From Isochrysis galbana (taxonomy: Eukaryota; Haptophyta; Isochrysidales; Isochrysidaceae), in contig CM030936.1 in assembly GCA_018136815.1 (NCBI GenBank), positions 2,225,131-2,289,130 on the forward strand: a stretch of 64,000 bases of DNA, given 5' to 3'. The position numbers were made by a program, and so were the translations under genes. Positions 36,101 through 51,100 of the stretch are shown here, one piece after another. Under the pieces are notes generated by a model that saw only the letters and a program-made list of their open reading frames with translations, made no database searches and was not told the DNA's origin. Within the stretch, counting starts at the first letter, position 1. Every line of letters begins with the position of its first letter.

Positions 36101-39100
36101 CACCCGTTTGGTGGAGTGAGAGGGCGTAGATCTCGACGCTCGTCATGTCGTCGTGTAAAGTTCATCCCTTCATCCCTTCGTCCCCTCCCCCCTCCTCCCC
36201 CCTCCCCCTCTCTCCCTATCCCTAGCACATACAGCCTCGCTCTACAAAACATTTCCACCTCCAGTCGCGCCGCCTCGACGAGAGGTCCCCTCCCCTTCTC
36301 TCCCCTCTCTCACATGTCCGACGCCCGGCGCCCCCGCCTTGTCGCCCTACCGCCCTCCCTCGCAGCTCCCCGCGCAGCTCCGCGCGCCGGTGGTGAGGCT
36401 TTGAGCCGCGGCTCGCCTGGCTTCCCGCAGGTCCGAAGATATCGCCATCCCGCCCGAGGTGCAGGCCGCCATTGTGGCCGGCCAGTCAGCCGAGGTGACC
36501 AAGTTGCTCACGCCGCTACCTGATGGCATGTCCAAGGCTTTCATGAAGAAGCTGGTGAAGCAGGCAGACGTCAATGCGAAAAAGCTGAGCCAGGGTAAGA
36601 CTACCCAGTCTCCAGGCGCGCCGTCAGCCGATAAATCCGCAAAGGCTCCACAGCTGGCGGCAAAAGCGGCAGAGACCGCACCTGGGGCGGCAGGCAGTGC
36701 TAGCGCTTTCAGTTCGGGGGGCAGTGCTGAGGGAGACGCGATCGTGGCAGACATTCTCGCGCGCGCCGAGGCGCTTGGTATTTCAGCAGAGACGCTCGCA
36801 ACATTGCAGACACAGCGCGAGGCTCTGTCCGAGGCCATTGCCCCGCGACTCAACGCCATCAGGAATCGGTGTTACGTACAAGGCTTCAATGCCCGTGATT
36901 GAGCAGATGAGGATAGGTCAGAGTTCGGTGAATTGAGGGTGTGCAGAGCATGTCGTTGGATTTGCTGATGATGTACGCGGTTGAAAGGCCTTCTTCACAC
37001 TCGTCTTGTCGCAGTAGCAATCCAACCATCTTTGGTCACTAGTCGCAACATCCGACCCGTTCGCCAAGTGAACCTCACAACAACCCAAGCAGCCCCATGC
37101 GTCATGGTGCAAGAGCAGGGCAGGTTGAGGCCTTCCCAGTGTGCACACTTATCGAGCGCGTATCATAGAAGACATTTGACGAGATCCTCCGAGTTTCCGC
37201 GGGTGCCGCTCGCGGGTGCCGACAGCGCGATTACGTCATCCGGCATTAGCACCATATCGCAATTGGGATCTTAGTAGTAGATATCTATCTAGATCTCATT
37301 GCCTCGGTTGATCATTGCCTTGCTTTGCTCAATAATCTCGATCTTAGGGCATTTTGCAGCTCAGTAGTCATGTGCAGCTCGAGTCATCGGTCCGACTCGC
37401 GATGCCATATGATGTGCGCCAAACATCGTGTGGATATTTTGTTGCTCGCTTTCTAGCTGCTGCTGCTACTACATACATATGTGACCTACTTACTTGGATG
37501 AGTGTGTTCGTATTCGTATGCTGAAAAAATCTGACTTCTGAAGATTCTGGGCTAACACCTACTAGGTCTAGGTTCTAGGTTCTCCTATGTCGCATCCGCG
37601 ATCGACCTTTTTGTTTTAGAAGTTGTTTGCGTTTCTATGTTCCCTCCTTGCAGGCTAGCCACTAGTCACCGTCGCAGAGTCCTACATTCGTCCATTCGCC
37701 CTTGTTGCCCTCGCCTCCTTGGTCGCCTCCCTTGTCGCCTGCTTGCCCCTCACCTTGCTGACCTCCTTGCGTGCTCCTCGCGTTTTTAGGCTAAGTCGCG
37801 CGTTCAGGTATCGCCGGTGCAAGGAACCGCCCCCATGTGTGACCCTGATTCCCCCTCAGGTGTTGGCCGTTGGATTATACCGTGGCGCTATCTTACTTCG
37901 GTCTTCATCAACTCACTTAAGGGTTTTCGAAAGATTCCCTCCTTATTCCTGTGCGTATCTGTCGGCCCCCCGTCGGATCATCCGTCGCCCCGTCGCTCTC
38001 TTGTCGGCATTCTCTTCCTTGTTCGGTCTGTCAGCAGGTTCCCGTGCGTTCCGTGATAAGGATACGTTAGTGTGGAGAGTGTTGACGTGAGTGTAGTGTC
38101 ATCTCGTCGGTCCAGCGGCCCCTGGCCATCTGTCGTCTGTCGTTCTTCGTTCGTCGCTCTCGTTCTCGTTCTCGTTCCCGTTCTTTCTCGTCCCTCGTTC
38201 TCAACACTACCTCAATACCAAACCTCACCACTCCATCAGCCTCAGCCTATCCATCCCGACCCGCCCAGCCATGTCCGCTCCGTCGTCGCGCTCGCCCTCG
38301 CCTAAGCCCGTCCTCCCGCCTTTCTCTGCTGAGGAGGTGGTCCAGCCCGTCATTGGCCACCCCTCAACTTCCGCCGCGCCTCTCGCCGCTTCCCTTCCGT
38401 CCCCTCTGTTCCCATCTGAGGTAGTGGTAACCTCGGATCCGTCAGGTGAAGAATCTAAGTCGACGCGTCCCGCGCCGGGCCCGCCAAAGGGGCCCAAGGC
38501 CCCTCCTCCTGCAGAAGCGGGCCTCCTGCCCGCTCTGTCCACCACCACTCCCGAAGACCGCGCCTCCTCAGAGGCCGAGCTCGCGGCTACCGCCGTCTAT
38601 CACCCATTCGAGGCCGGCGCCGCGCCTCCATCACCACCCCCATCGCCCTCCGATGCTGTGGAGAGCGGGCATGAGCCCGCTCTCACTGAAATCTGCATGG
38701 AAGAGGCTGTTGAGGCTTATCCTCCCCTCTCGGAGGCAGATGAGGCCGCCCCACCGTTGCCATCGGACTCGGAGGGGGCCTTCGAGCTCTTTTCCAAAGC
38801 AGCGCGTTTATACTCCGTGCGCACTTCGGATGACAGTGCCCGAAGATTGACACTGCCAGCCTTTACCCTCTTGGCAGCCTGCCGCGATGTAACCAAGCTC
38901 TTATGACCAAGATCTTCTTCATGTGCGTGCTCTGATCCGATGTTGTACGACATGATGTCGCTCTCTCCTGCCTCTTTTGGCGAACCGGGCGTTACGCCGT
39001 GCCCCCTCTTTCTGCCGGAAGAGAAAGGCTTTGCCCCTCGTCCGTTTCTTGCGCGCCCTCCCATACTCTGGCCGCCACGACATGGTGCTGGTGTCTTTGT

Positions 39101-42100
39101 GGGCCCTGGTTCTGCGAGGCCAAACAACGAGTGCAGCGTGCTTCCCTTCCTCTTCGACCCGGCTTGCCCGGCGCGTTGTACTCGTGGCATCACTGCCGGC
39201 TTGGCGTAGACGTGGGAGGAGCCGAGCTTGCGCACTTCCTTGTTCAACACAATGAGCATATCGGAGCCTGCAATCTTCTCGATCGTGCCCTCGCCGAAGA
39301 CGTCGTGGACTACTGCAGCGCCAGCACATGCTCGCTGCTCGCCACGGAGCATGGCTTCCGCAGTGCCGTTGGCCCCGCCGCAATACACCCATGTGTATTC
39401 GACGGGGCTGGCCTCGTCGGAGGAGGAGGAGTCCGGAAAGATGCCCATGATGCAGTAAGGGAGAGCGGGAGAGGCGAGGCGCGAGGCACGAGGCGCGGGG
39501 CTGCGGGCGGCAAGGCTTGGTGGCGCGCAACGGGGAACGGTAGAAGATAGAAGTCATACTACGGGCCTATTATAACTGTAATGCGGTTGGCGAAATCTAA
39601 TAGTAGATTCTAACAGCACTTTTGGAGCACTTGGGCTAACACCTCCCCCAGGAGGTGTTTTCCAGCGAAATCGCTGGGCAACTATTAGATCACAGGCCCT
39701 GCCTACGTCGGGCGACTCTCCGGGAAAAAGCACCGGGGGGGGGGGGGGGGGGGGGCTCTCGTCATGAAAAAGAACCGGCCCTTACAGCTCTCGCCGCGAG
39801 CTGTCCTTGAGAAATAAAAGACTGATGCGCCTCGAGATACCTGCCACCATGGTTCCCGTAGGCGCCTTGAGTCTCTCCCTCCTCATCCCCCTCCTGTCCG
39901 GAATCCCGCCATGCCTGACGAGCCTGGTGTCCGAGTGATATTGATATCGGGGGGAGAGGGCACTGCCCCCTCCCCTCGATATTTGTCCTCCCCCCAGTGC
40001 ACGCACCGACCCCGCGCGCACCCCAGCGCGTCCTCTCATCGAGTCCACTCTGGGGGAAAACCCCTTTCGGGTAAAACAACGCGCGCGCGGGGGGGGGGGG
40101 GGTACTCGTGAAAATAGGGGCCCTCCCTCTTCCCTGCGGCCCTAGCCATGGCGCGCGCCCGCGACCCCCCTTCAGGTCCCCAGGTGGCCTGCAGGGGCCT
40201 GGGAGCGCACAGCTCAGGGGCAAGCGAGGCTGGGGCATGGCCCTGGCCCCTCCTGCCTCTCCCTCGCTGGCTGTCGCGCCCCTGCAGGCCTGCAGGTCGA
40301 CTGGAGCTGGCTGGGGGCTCCTGATCGGGGGGGCCAGGGGGAGGAGGGGAGGAGGGGCTGGTCAGAGGGATGGGCTGGCCACGACAGGCCAGGGCGGGCG
40401 AATCAGGCGTGCCTGTGGAGGGAGGGATGGGTCAGCATGGCAGTATGCTCCTGGCAAGCCATCAGGCATGCCAGGAGAGTGGATGGTTCCTCCCCCAAGG
40501 CGGGGGAGGAGTGGAGAGAGGGGGCTCGTGCCCCCCCATGGGTGAACCAAGTATAAACTTAGTTGACCTCCACTAAAAAATGTAGGTTGTGGTGGGGCTT
40601 GGGCTTACGTGCACCTAGCCAGACGACGTCGTCTGGGCGCTGTCGTTTCGGCGACTGCGGCGTGTCCATGGGCTGATCGTCTGCGCTGGAGGCTGGGTGG
40701 CGAGAAGAGAGGGAAACGGCGCGCGCGCTCTGGCCCTACCGTTTTAACGATAGTTGATAGTGGGGTTGACTAGCGCATAACGTCCTGTGTACTTTATTTT
40801 ATTCACAATACATTCGAGTAGATTCGGCTATCGTGATGCAACAAATGCGGCAGTCGACAATGCACGAATGTGCCCGCGAATGTTGCTGCGGTCAATGTTG
40901 GTTACTATCAATCGTCGATGTAAGCCTGAAGAAGGCATTGAGTTCTCGAGGCCATCGAGATGTGGCCTCGCGCCATGCGTGTGCATTTTTCCAAGGGCTT
41001 CGGGTCTCTGACAATCAGCCTACATGCTTGCTCCGAGAAACCCGATGGCTATGTGCGGCGCACGCCGCCATCCTCGCGCGCAATGGGAGTCTGCTCATCG
41101 TCCCATGCTTTGGTTTCATCCGTCCGCCATTCATCTTCGATCACCCACCCGCCCTCTGGCACGACAAGTGATGGGCGAGCAAGAACGGATTCCTTGATTG
41201 CCTTCCCTCGCCGTCTTTGGTCGAAATCGCGCTGGCCATGTGCCGCTGGAGCCACACGCGTGCGCTCCGCCCGAGTTGGCATTCTCATGACGGATACACG
41301 ACCGACAGCATCCTCGTATGTAGCCCGCTCGGTCTGTTGCGCCGCATCGCGAATCGTGTTCCACTGCTCGCGCTGCGATGCCCACGACGTGTCGACGGCA
41401 CGACCCGAGGCCTCAATAGCCTCATCCATTCGCTTCACGTCGGCAGCAACCGGCTGCAGACCCTCCTCATTGAGTGAAGTGGCAAGCTTTGCCCATGCGC
41501 GGCCTTCCTTGACTGAGGCATAGGCCCGTGCAGCCGTTAGTAGAGTTTCATCCCGTGGGCTCATCTGAGGGAGCGTTACATCCATCCTGTCGGCTCGAAT
41601 AATGAGAGCGTACAATTTTCCCAACACGTCGGAAGGCCGTTCGTCCTCTCCGGTTGTCAAGCCTAGCAAGTGCTTCGCATCAGGCTTGTTGGGTCGAGGA
41701 GCGACCGCATCAGTCGCGCGTGGTTCACCCGGTGCACACAGGGGGCCGAGACTGAGCGATTGTTCGGTGGCAGCCCACAGCCGCAGCAGCACGCTAAGCG
41801 CGGGAAGTGTAGAGGGATCGTCGGACTGCCAAATCGAGCAGCTGGTTGACAGCGCAACATTCATCGACATCAAGTCGGCCAAGACCTCTGGCTGACTTGT
41901 CCATTCGGCCAGTAGTGATAGCCCCGACCATAGTAGGACAGGTGGCCAAACGCACAGCATTTCGACTACCAAATACACGCCGGCTGTGTCGGCTACCTGC
42001 GCGATGAGCGTCTCGAAAACGCGTGCGTCATCGGTGATTGAGAGCGAAGCAAGCAACTCTAATCGTTGCAGCATTGCCCACGCATCAGTGCCAGGCCGTA

Positions 42101-45100
42101 GAAGTGCGCTGCCGCTCATGTTCCCGTCCGCGATGGGGCCCAGCGAGTTGAGGATCAAGGGAACCAAACCTTGGTCGAGCACTTCCAATGCCGCGGTGCT
42201 GTCGACCTCTGATAATGCACCAAGGGCGTGCAAAGCAAGTCCCCCTGCGATGGTGTTGGTGATTACCCCCCGTTCGGCACCCACTATCTGTGAGAGCACG
42301 AGAACTGCACCAAGAGACCGGAGCCGTTCTGCTCCCGCTCCCGCTCCAGACGGGTCGGCGGCGATTGCGGCGAGGGCTTCGATAGAACCGCACAGCAGTG
42401 GTGCGGGTTCGCCCATAGCGGAGGCAGCTGCCTCATCAGCACAAAGCATGAGCAGCTCGGCTGCCGATTGCAAGCGCGGTGAGCCGATAATCTCTTCCTC
42501 GCTGCGGCCGTCACCGAGCTGCGCGTCTGAGTATCGGACAATCTCGCGGAGGATTTCCAGCGCAGCTACGCGGAGCTTCGCGCGTTGATCGGACTTCCAC
42601 CCGCACAGTTTCCAAGATGTCGTCCACGCCTCAGGCGACAGCAGCTTGCACATGCCCTCATCGAGGCGCGAGGCCACAACAGCAGCAGCACATGCTGATG
42701 AGGCCGCGACACATCGGCGGAAAATGCTGAGCGCCATCGTCACGCTCTCAAAGTCATCGACGGCGAATCCGCTGCACAGCTTGATTGCAAGGCGATTGCT
42801 TACAACACCAATGGCCGCTAGCTCGGGGGTGAGCGAAGCTAGCACACCGTTGGCAAGGACCCCAAGAATGCCACCATGAGCTAGTGCCCGAGGGCCCGAA
42901 GCCGTGTTCGCAATCTGATTGAGTAGAAGCAGTACGTCATTCTTGAGCCGCTTCCCGTCCTTCGTGTCGGCCGCTCTCAATGTCGCCTGCACTATGGGCA
43001 GCAGAGCAGCGGTGCCCTCAACACTGGCGATTTGTGGCACCGTGGATTCTGGCCCGTCGTCGAGCATGATTGAGAGCAACTCCACGCAACGGAAAATGAG
43101 GCGTCCACGCTCACCGGCTGCGAGTTGTTGAGTGCCCCCTCCTAGCAGCGCCTTCGTGGATAACGCCGGTATCTTTGACTGCACTGCAGAAAGAGGTGCG
43201 GAGGAGCGAGGCGCAGCGGACTGGACGCGGCGTTGGCGCGATGGTGGGGTGTCGGGTGGCGAGTCTACCTCGTCATCCGAATCATTCAGCCCGAGTTGAG
43301 CACGGAGGGCTTGGCCGGCGGAGTAGGGCCTCGTACGCTCCAAAGGCATGTCATTTTCTACTAGGATCGTGTCCAGACTCGCCTTGCGCACGCCGTCCGA
43401 GCGAGAAGGGGCGCCCACCTTTGATGCCATCTCGTCGCCAACTGGTGACGATTCCGTGGCTTCCATCATGCTCGAAGTGGGTCCCCGGACAGCTCCGCTT
43501 GATGGTCCAGTGGATGCATTGCCAGCATATTGGAGCATGCGAAGAATGGCCCGCTCGGCTCCCGCTTCTGACGCCAGGGCACATGCTGGGGCTGAAGAGC
43601 GGCAAAGGAGGAGGAGGAGTTCACAAGCATGTGACTGCCGCAAGAGATCACTGGATTGAGCGAGTTCATTCACAACGGCATCCAGCACCGCCGGCCGCTC
43701 AACGGCCATGACAGAGCTAGGCGTGGGTGTCCGCGGCGGTGGGTCGGCACGATGGTCGTCTTTTCGGACATTACTTATGAGTGTGAAGAGGGCATCAAAC
43801 GCAGCCTGCTCAAGTGAGGAATCGGCCGACTCGAGAAGTGGCGCTATCACACCAGCAAGCGCACCGATGTCGTCCCCAAACTGTGCCCACCGCCCTACGA
43901 AGCGCATCGTTGGCATGCCTTGGATGGCTTCGACGAGGCCGCACAGCGGGGCTGTCAGGTCGGCGCCACGCCCCTCGTCGGCCATACTGTCGAGTATGAG
44001 CTTCAGAAAGTCGACAAGCGGGCGCAAGTCTTGCGGCTCGACGCGACCCATCATTCTAGCCACGCGCTTCACGGCCGCCTGCTGGCGCTCCACGTCTGGC
44101 GCAACGTGCCGCTGTGTGAAGCAGCCACTCGCCCAGTGCAGCACCTCCGGGAATGGTGGCTGGGTTCGCACGGCATCCAGTTCGGTGATGGTGCGGGGCT
44201 TGAGGAGCGGCATGCCGCTGGTGCTCAGCCCGGCCGGGAGCGGTCGGCTCAGCGGTCGGCTAGCAGAGAGGGGTCTACTCGACGGGCGCGAAGCCATTGC
44301 TTGCCGCCCCAAGTCGTCTCTCCACGGCCCCCACCGCTCCCTGGTTCACCTTCCCCACGTTTCCCACTTCCCCCAACCACCCCCTCCCGTGGCGTCTCTC
44401 TCTCTCCTTTCCGCGCCGGGGCCCTCTCTCTCTCTCTCTCCCCCTCCCTCTTCTTCTTCCCCGCCTCAGCGCGTCAACGGCCCGCGCGCGCGAACGAGGG
44501 GGGGGGGGGGGGGGGGGGGGGGAAGGAAGGGGGGGGGGCTGCTCGCCGTCGGTTGCTCTACAAGTCCGTGACATTTGTACTCCACAAGTCAACCAAACAA
44601 ATAATATACCCTATTCGAAATTGAACCGGGTCAAGGAAAATGAAGAAGTGAACCCCACGCGACTCGACCACCCTGCCCACTCACCCAAAAGTGAACGTGG
44701 GCGACTAAAGATGTGTTGAGTGTCGTAAAAATGAACCTAAGTCTGCCCCAGCGCAGCTCTATTTGCTCTCCCCTCAGTTAGCCTAACATCTCCCTGTAGT
44801 TATACTACTATGTCGCATCCAGAGTATTTCATGTACTCTAGGCGGATGCGGTACTTCTATCAATGTGTAGTGTGTGAGAAAATTGAGTGAGTTTTTTTTG
44901 CCAATGAGTTGCCTCGAAGCTCCGCCGCATTGCACGCCGCATTTGTTCGTTTGTCCTTGTTTGTTTCATTGGTTTGTTTGTTGTTTGTGCGATGTTGCGT
45001 CAGTTTTCGGAGTTTTCTTGTTGGTGAGTGAGTGATGTGGGGTGGTGTCTCGTCTCTCCTCGTCGCGATGTAGCGCGCTCTTTCCCCCTCTCTCAGCAAG

Positions 45101-48100
45101 ACTTCTCTTCACTCCATGCCCTAGCGGCCCTAGCCCCGCTGAGACTTTGTTGTACTCCTGCCCATCTGCATCTGCCATCTGAAGGCTGTAGGCATGAATA
45201 TTCGTGTAAGGTACGAAGGTACGCGCTCACAATTACAATTGAACAGTTCCCCGTGTTGCCACTGACGCACAAGACACACAGATTCGGATTCCCCATGGTC
45301 TTAAGTCCAGGTTTGCAGATTTTGGACTCGAAATTTGCGATTCGAATTTTGTTTTTGCTGTTACTATAATTGTTGGCTCGTTTAATGTAATAAACCGGCA
45401 TGACATCACTCACGAGCACGAGCAGACTCACACTAGATGGGAGACGGGCCAAGCACGTGTGTGAGTGATGAGTGAAGCACAACAAACATATGAGCACAAT
45501 GTCGACCATTTACACGGATCCTGAAAGACGCACCCGTATTGAGCCTACGTACGCCTCACGTCGCGCTGCCTCGTGGCTCGCGCTTTCGGCGATTCCTGCG
45601 AGGGGGTATCCGGGGTTGCTGGAACTTCGACTTCGACAGGAAGTAGACGTTGCCCCGAGTCCGAGATCATGTTGTGCTTCTTGGTGGCGATGTGGCTGCC
45701 GCGGGGATGCCTGCGAAATGCAGAACAAGATGGTTAGGTGTAAGCTACGAGGAGCGCGAGGCACAAGGCTGGGGCATCAGACAGGGCTGGAGCTAGTGGG
45801 GCACAACGATCGCACCTTAGCGTGTCGAGGCGCGATGGCTCTGCGCCCCCTGAATGCGATGCACTGCCGCCCACGCTGCGCAACAAATCGCTGCTGCGCC
45901 GCCGGCCCTCCTCCCACGCCGCATAGGCCTCTGCGTGCGCCAGCTCCGCCTCGCCACACTGCCACCTGTGGAGCAGCTGCAGGAGGCGGTCACGGTGCTG
46001 GGGCAGGCGTAGGGCGGACTGGGTGAACGCAAGGGCGGCCATCATGGGCTCGGGCGCGGGCGGGCGGCCGCGCAGGCGGCGATCGCTCCGGAACTGCCGC
46101 ACTCGCGCGACGGCCAGCTCACGCAGAGCGGCATTGTCGCATTGTCATGCGCGGTGGGGTCCATGGGCAGGGCCAGGGGCCAGGAGGGGGTGGGGGTGGG
46201 GCAAGGAGTGGCCAGCGCGCAGCGCAGAGCAGCAGAGCGACTGGCGTCTTTTTACTTTTTCTCATATGTATTGTATTCCGCGCGGGGGGAAGCATCGGGA
46301 GGCCCCGCTTCCGCGCGGGGGAACGGTGCCCCCCTGGCGATATTCGGACAGACAGACCCGGTTCTTGCACCCTAAAGAAAAAGAAGCAAAAAGAAAAAGG
46401 GTGCTACGCACGGGACTCCCTCTGGGCGGTAAACACGCCCCTCCGGTCGTGATTAGGACCACCAGCGTGAATATTTTTTGTCTCAACGCACTAAGGAGAT
46501 ACTTCAATATTCTCTCTGTGCACGGAGAGCTGGAAGTTCTCTCCCTCCTCCCTCCCTCCCTCCCTCCCTCCCCCTCTCTCTCCCTCCCCCTCTCTCTCCC
46601 TCCCTCTCTCTCTCCCTCCCTCTCTCTCTCTCCTTCCCTCTCTCTCTTCCCCTCTCCCTCCCTCCCTCCTCCCTCCCTCCCTCCCTCCCTCCCTCTCTCT
46701 CTCTCGCTCCCTCTACCTCCCCGGCGCGATGGCGGCGCGCTGGCTGCTGCCCCTCTGGCTCACAGCGGCGGCGCGGGCGGACGTCGAGCTGAACTGCCAA
46801 ATCTTCGACTCGACGATGCTTTGCGACAATGACAAGCAGCGCGTCGCCCGGGCCGAGATCCGCACGTGCTCTGGCTGACGCCTCAACCAGTTTCCGGAGC
46901 TGCGTGAGTTTGTGCTCTCAGAGCAGCACTCGGGCAGGTGCGAAACAGGCCCGGGAAGCGAGACTGGAGCCGCATGTGGAGCTCCAAATTGCATAGTGAA
47001 CCCAGACATCTCGGTACCAATCGGTGCCCTCAATCCTCCCAGCGATCGTAAAGCTGCCACCGCTTGTCCCCGGCATGAAATCTTGCTGTAGACAGTTTTT
47101 TTCACTTCGAAAATGACTGTTGGCGAGCAGGTTTGCGATAGACGAATGAACCACAATATCATTGTCCACTTCAGGTACCGGAACATGAATATCAAATTCA
47201 TCAATCACCACAACCCGGATCTGGTGCTCCTCGCTGACGATGGTACCGAAGTCATGCGCGTCGACCTCACTCGCCTCTCGTCCACAACACGCATCCACCG
47301 GCTGCTGGGGCTACTTGGCATGGACGAGATCTGCTCCGACGTCGACCAGAATTGCGCGGGCTGGTCGGCAAGCGGCGAGTGCGCACGGAATCCAAAGTTC
47401 ATGGAAATGTCCTGCCGCAAGTCGTGCGGCTTCTGTTCCCCGGGTAGCAGCAAGACGGGGAAGGCATGCATGGATGTTGACCCGCATTGTGCCACCTGGT
47501 CTAGTTCTGGTGAGTGTGTTCGCAACCGGTCCTTCATGAAGGATAAGTGCCGGAAGTCGTGTGATTTCTGCTCCACAGAGCTCACGGCGGACGACTTGCC
47601 CACGTGCCGGGACAAAGAGAAGCCGGAAAGCTGTGAGTATTGGTACACAATGGGCGAATGCACTGTGAATGAGGCCTTCATGCGCGAGCAGTGTGCCATG
47701 TCGTGCGGTTTCTGCGAGAGCGAGAACGCTAGAGATGAGGAGGACAAAGCTGCGGATGATGGCAAGGATGAGTTGTAGCAGAAGATCGTCTGCGCTCGCG
47801 TAGGCTCATTGGATCACCCTTGACTTGCTGGCCGTATCACGAGGAACCAAGTTGAGCGCGCTCATGACAGCCGCGCCCAAGCTGCACTTTGAGTGCATGG
47901 ACGCGGCTTGAGCCCAGCGCGCCACAGGAAGCCTTCATGCGCCACTTGTCTGCAGTGAATCAAACTAGGATCTAGGCTTTTGATGGGAATCATCGTTGTG
48001 ACGGACATTGTTCTTGCTAATATTCATCGAGGCGAAGATGAGAGGGTGCACACGCCGACTGCAACTATTGGCTCGGTCAATCGATTGAAGGCTCCAGAGC

Positions 48101-51100
48101 AGTTGGGCCGCCGCCTACGGCGAAACGGAAGTAAACTTAAAATATTAATGTTATATCCTAGCCAACCCCACTAGCTAATTGGACACAACTTTTCAGTCCC
48201 GGAATCCCGCCGTGCCTGGCGAGCCAGGTGTCCGAGTGGTACCAGGGAGAGGGGGCACTGCCCCCTCCCCTCGATATTTGTCCTCCCCCCAGTGCAAGCA
48301 CCGACCCTGCGCACCCCAGCACACCCTCTCCTCGAGGCCACGCTGGGGGAAAACCCCTTTCGGGTAAAAGCAACACAGGGGGGGGGGGCACTCGTGAGTT
48401 TAGGGGCCTAGAGCGCTGCTGCAATCTCCCGTGGCCGCGGCGAGCCGCGGCCCTTCCCTCCTTGCTCTGGCGCTCCCGTCTTCTCTGACCCAACTAGGTC
48501 TAGAAGACACGTAAACACCGGAGGGGAGAGCTGCCGCTCCCCCCTCCCCTCCCTCTTCCCTTTTCCTCCTCTCTTCCCTGCGGCGGGGGCCCATGGCGCG
48601 CGCCTGCGGCCCCTCTTCAGCTCTTCAGGTCCCCAGGTGGCCTGCAGGGGCCTGGGAGCACAGCTCAGGGGGCAGGTGAGGCTGGGGCATGGCCCTGGCC
48701 CCTCCTGCCTCTCCCTCGCTGGCGCTCCGCGCCCCTGCAAGTCGACTGGAGCTGGCTAGGGGGTCCTGATCAGGGTCAGGGGGGCCCAGGGGGAGGAGGG
48801 GCTGGTCAGCTGGTCAGAGGGGGCCTGTGCTGGCTTGCATGCAAGCTTCGCAGCATTCCGCAAGCCCTATCACTCGAGAGCGAGATACGTCATGACTTTG
48901 TGGTGCAACAGGCGCGGAACGCGCGTGAACCTATCAATGAGAGGAGGTGGAACGGGGCTGCCAGCTTTGCGCTTTGCGCTCAGAGAGAGCATACATAGCT
49001 AAGCTATCCTCGCGTCGCGTGCCGATTCTCCCAGAGGCTGTGCCGTGCAAACACACTGTCAGCGCCTTCCTCTTACTCAACTCACGCCATCAGCTGTGCG
49101 CATGGGCAGAGCGCACGATTCTGTGAGCGGTCATAGCCACAGGCGACGGGGATGGGGGCAGCAGAGCAGCAGAGCAACACCTGGGCACAACCCGACTCTC
49201 GCGACGATCTTCCATTGGGATTTTGCGTGCGAGCCTGGCGCCGATGGGAGGCCGATGGGAGAGGTCGCGCGCCATCGCTCGCCAAGCGGCGGCGCGACCT
49301 CGTTTACATATGTAATATTAGTAATTATATGTATAACTAACCGTAAAGACGGGGTGGACGAGGAAAAAAAGTGACATTTTTCCGACGTTGCAGTCAATCG
49401 ACGTATCTCGGCGAGGCGGTTCTAGCGCTCCAACTCTCACCTTTTTTTTCGTTTCCGTTGATTTTTAGTTTCCGAAAAACCAACTTCCGCCTTTAGGGTG
49501 GGTGCACCATACAGGTTACTCTTTAAAAAAATAGTCGGGTGGTCGTTTTCTGGTCAGTTTGTGCATGTTTCGCGGTGGTCGGGCGAGGGCGAACACAGCG
49601 TACAGCGTTTCGGGGTGGTGGCCTTCCGCCTTCCGGGTGCGAACGAGAGCGTTTCGGTGCGCGCACGGGGGGGGGGGGGGGGGGAGTTCCACGCGCCGCC
49701 TTGCCCTCTCCCCCCCTTCCCCTCCCCCCCCGCGCGCTCCTCTCCCGCCTCTCGCCTCCCCTCTCCCGCCCTGGCCTTTGTCCTGCTAGTGTACAAGCTC
49801 ATAGAGATAGAGGAGGAGTGAAGATAGAAGATACATCCGACGACAACAGTACACATAACGATGTTGAACATCAACTTCTTCGTCGCCTGATTCAGGTGCC
49901 TTTACCCATCTTGCATCTTGTTACTTGTTATTTTTAGCTGTTTCGGTGTGTTCATGTTTTTGCAAGGTGTTTCGCCCTGGTCGCCTTTACCCGAGGGAAC
50001 GTGTTTCCTGGTCGAGTTCGACTATTTTTTAAAAGAGTAACTTGTACTGCCATGAAATCATGACTTCTAATCTGCATTTCTAGGAAGATTCCCCCCCCCC
50101 CCCCTTTCGCGGCCGACCCCCTCCTCCCTCTCTCTCCGATCGCGGTGGCTGTCCCGGCGCCTGATCGCAGCCCGCTCTCTCGACGGGGGTCGCCGCTAGT
50201 GAGGAAACAAGAGGTGCGGACGGAGGGAGAGGGCGCGAGGGGTGGAGCGTACTGCCCCTCATTGCACTCCTCGCTCTCAACGCTGCGCATGCTCTCTGCT
50301 ATCTTCCTCGGCACGAGCGCTGTGAGCGCTATGTCGACACTTGATGTCTCCCGCGCGCGCCGCTTCGCCCCATCCGACTTCCCTGCGCCCTCGTGGCCTT
50401 ATACGACGCGCGATATGTCGCGACTGGACGAAAGTGGCGACTTCAACTTCTATTCCGCCCCCCGATTCGTCACACACATCGACGACAGTGCAATCTCGGC
50501 GCTCACGCAATACTACAATGATGCCTTGCCTGAAGGATGTGATGTGCTTGACCTGTGCTCCTCGTGGATTTCACACCTGCCTCCCAGCAAGAAGTTGGGC
50601 AAAGTGGTTGGTCTTGGGATGAATGCGCAAGAACTGGAAGCAAATGAACAGCTGACTGAGTGGGTGCTGCGCGACTTGAACAGCGAGCCGTCGCTCCCAT
50701 TTGACGATGCATCCTTTGATGCAGTGCTGAACGTGGTCTCAGTTGACTACCTCAACAAACCACAAGAGATCTTCTGTGAGATGCACCGTGTCCTGCGACC
50801 GGGCGGCGCAGCAATTATGTCATTTTCTAATCGGTGCTTCCCAACAAAGGCAGTCAAAGTGTGGCTTGATGCTAATGACGAGGAGCGCCAACGTATTGTC
50901 GCCTCATACTTCCGATATGCCCCTTTGGATGGATGGACCGACATCATGGCCATTGATCTGAAGCCCAAGGGGGGGGGTGCTGACGGCAATATGCTTTCTG
51001 CAAACCTGCTAGGGCTCTTTGGTGCCATGATGCCTGCGGGCGACCCGATGTTCGTCGTTAGGGCGAACAAGCGAGCCAAATGATTTCAACTTACGGAACG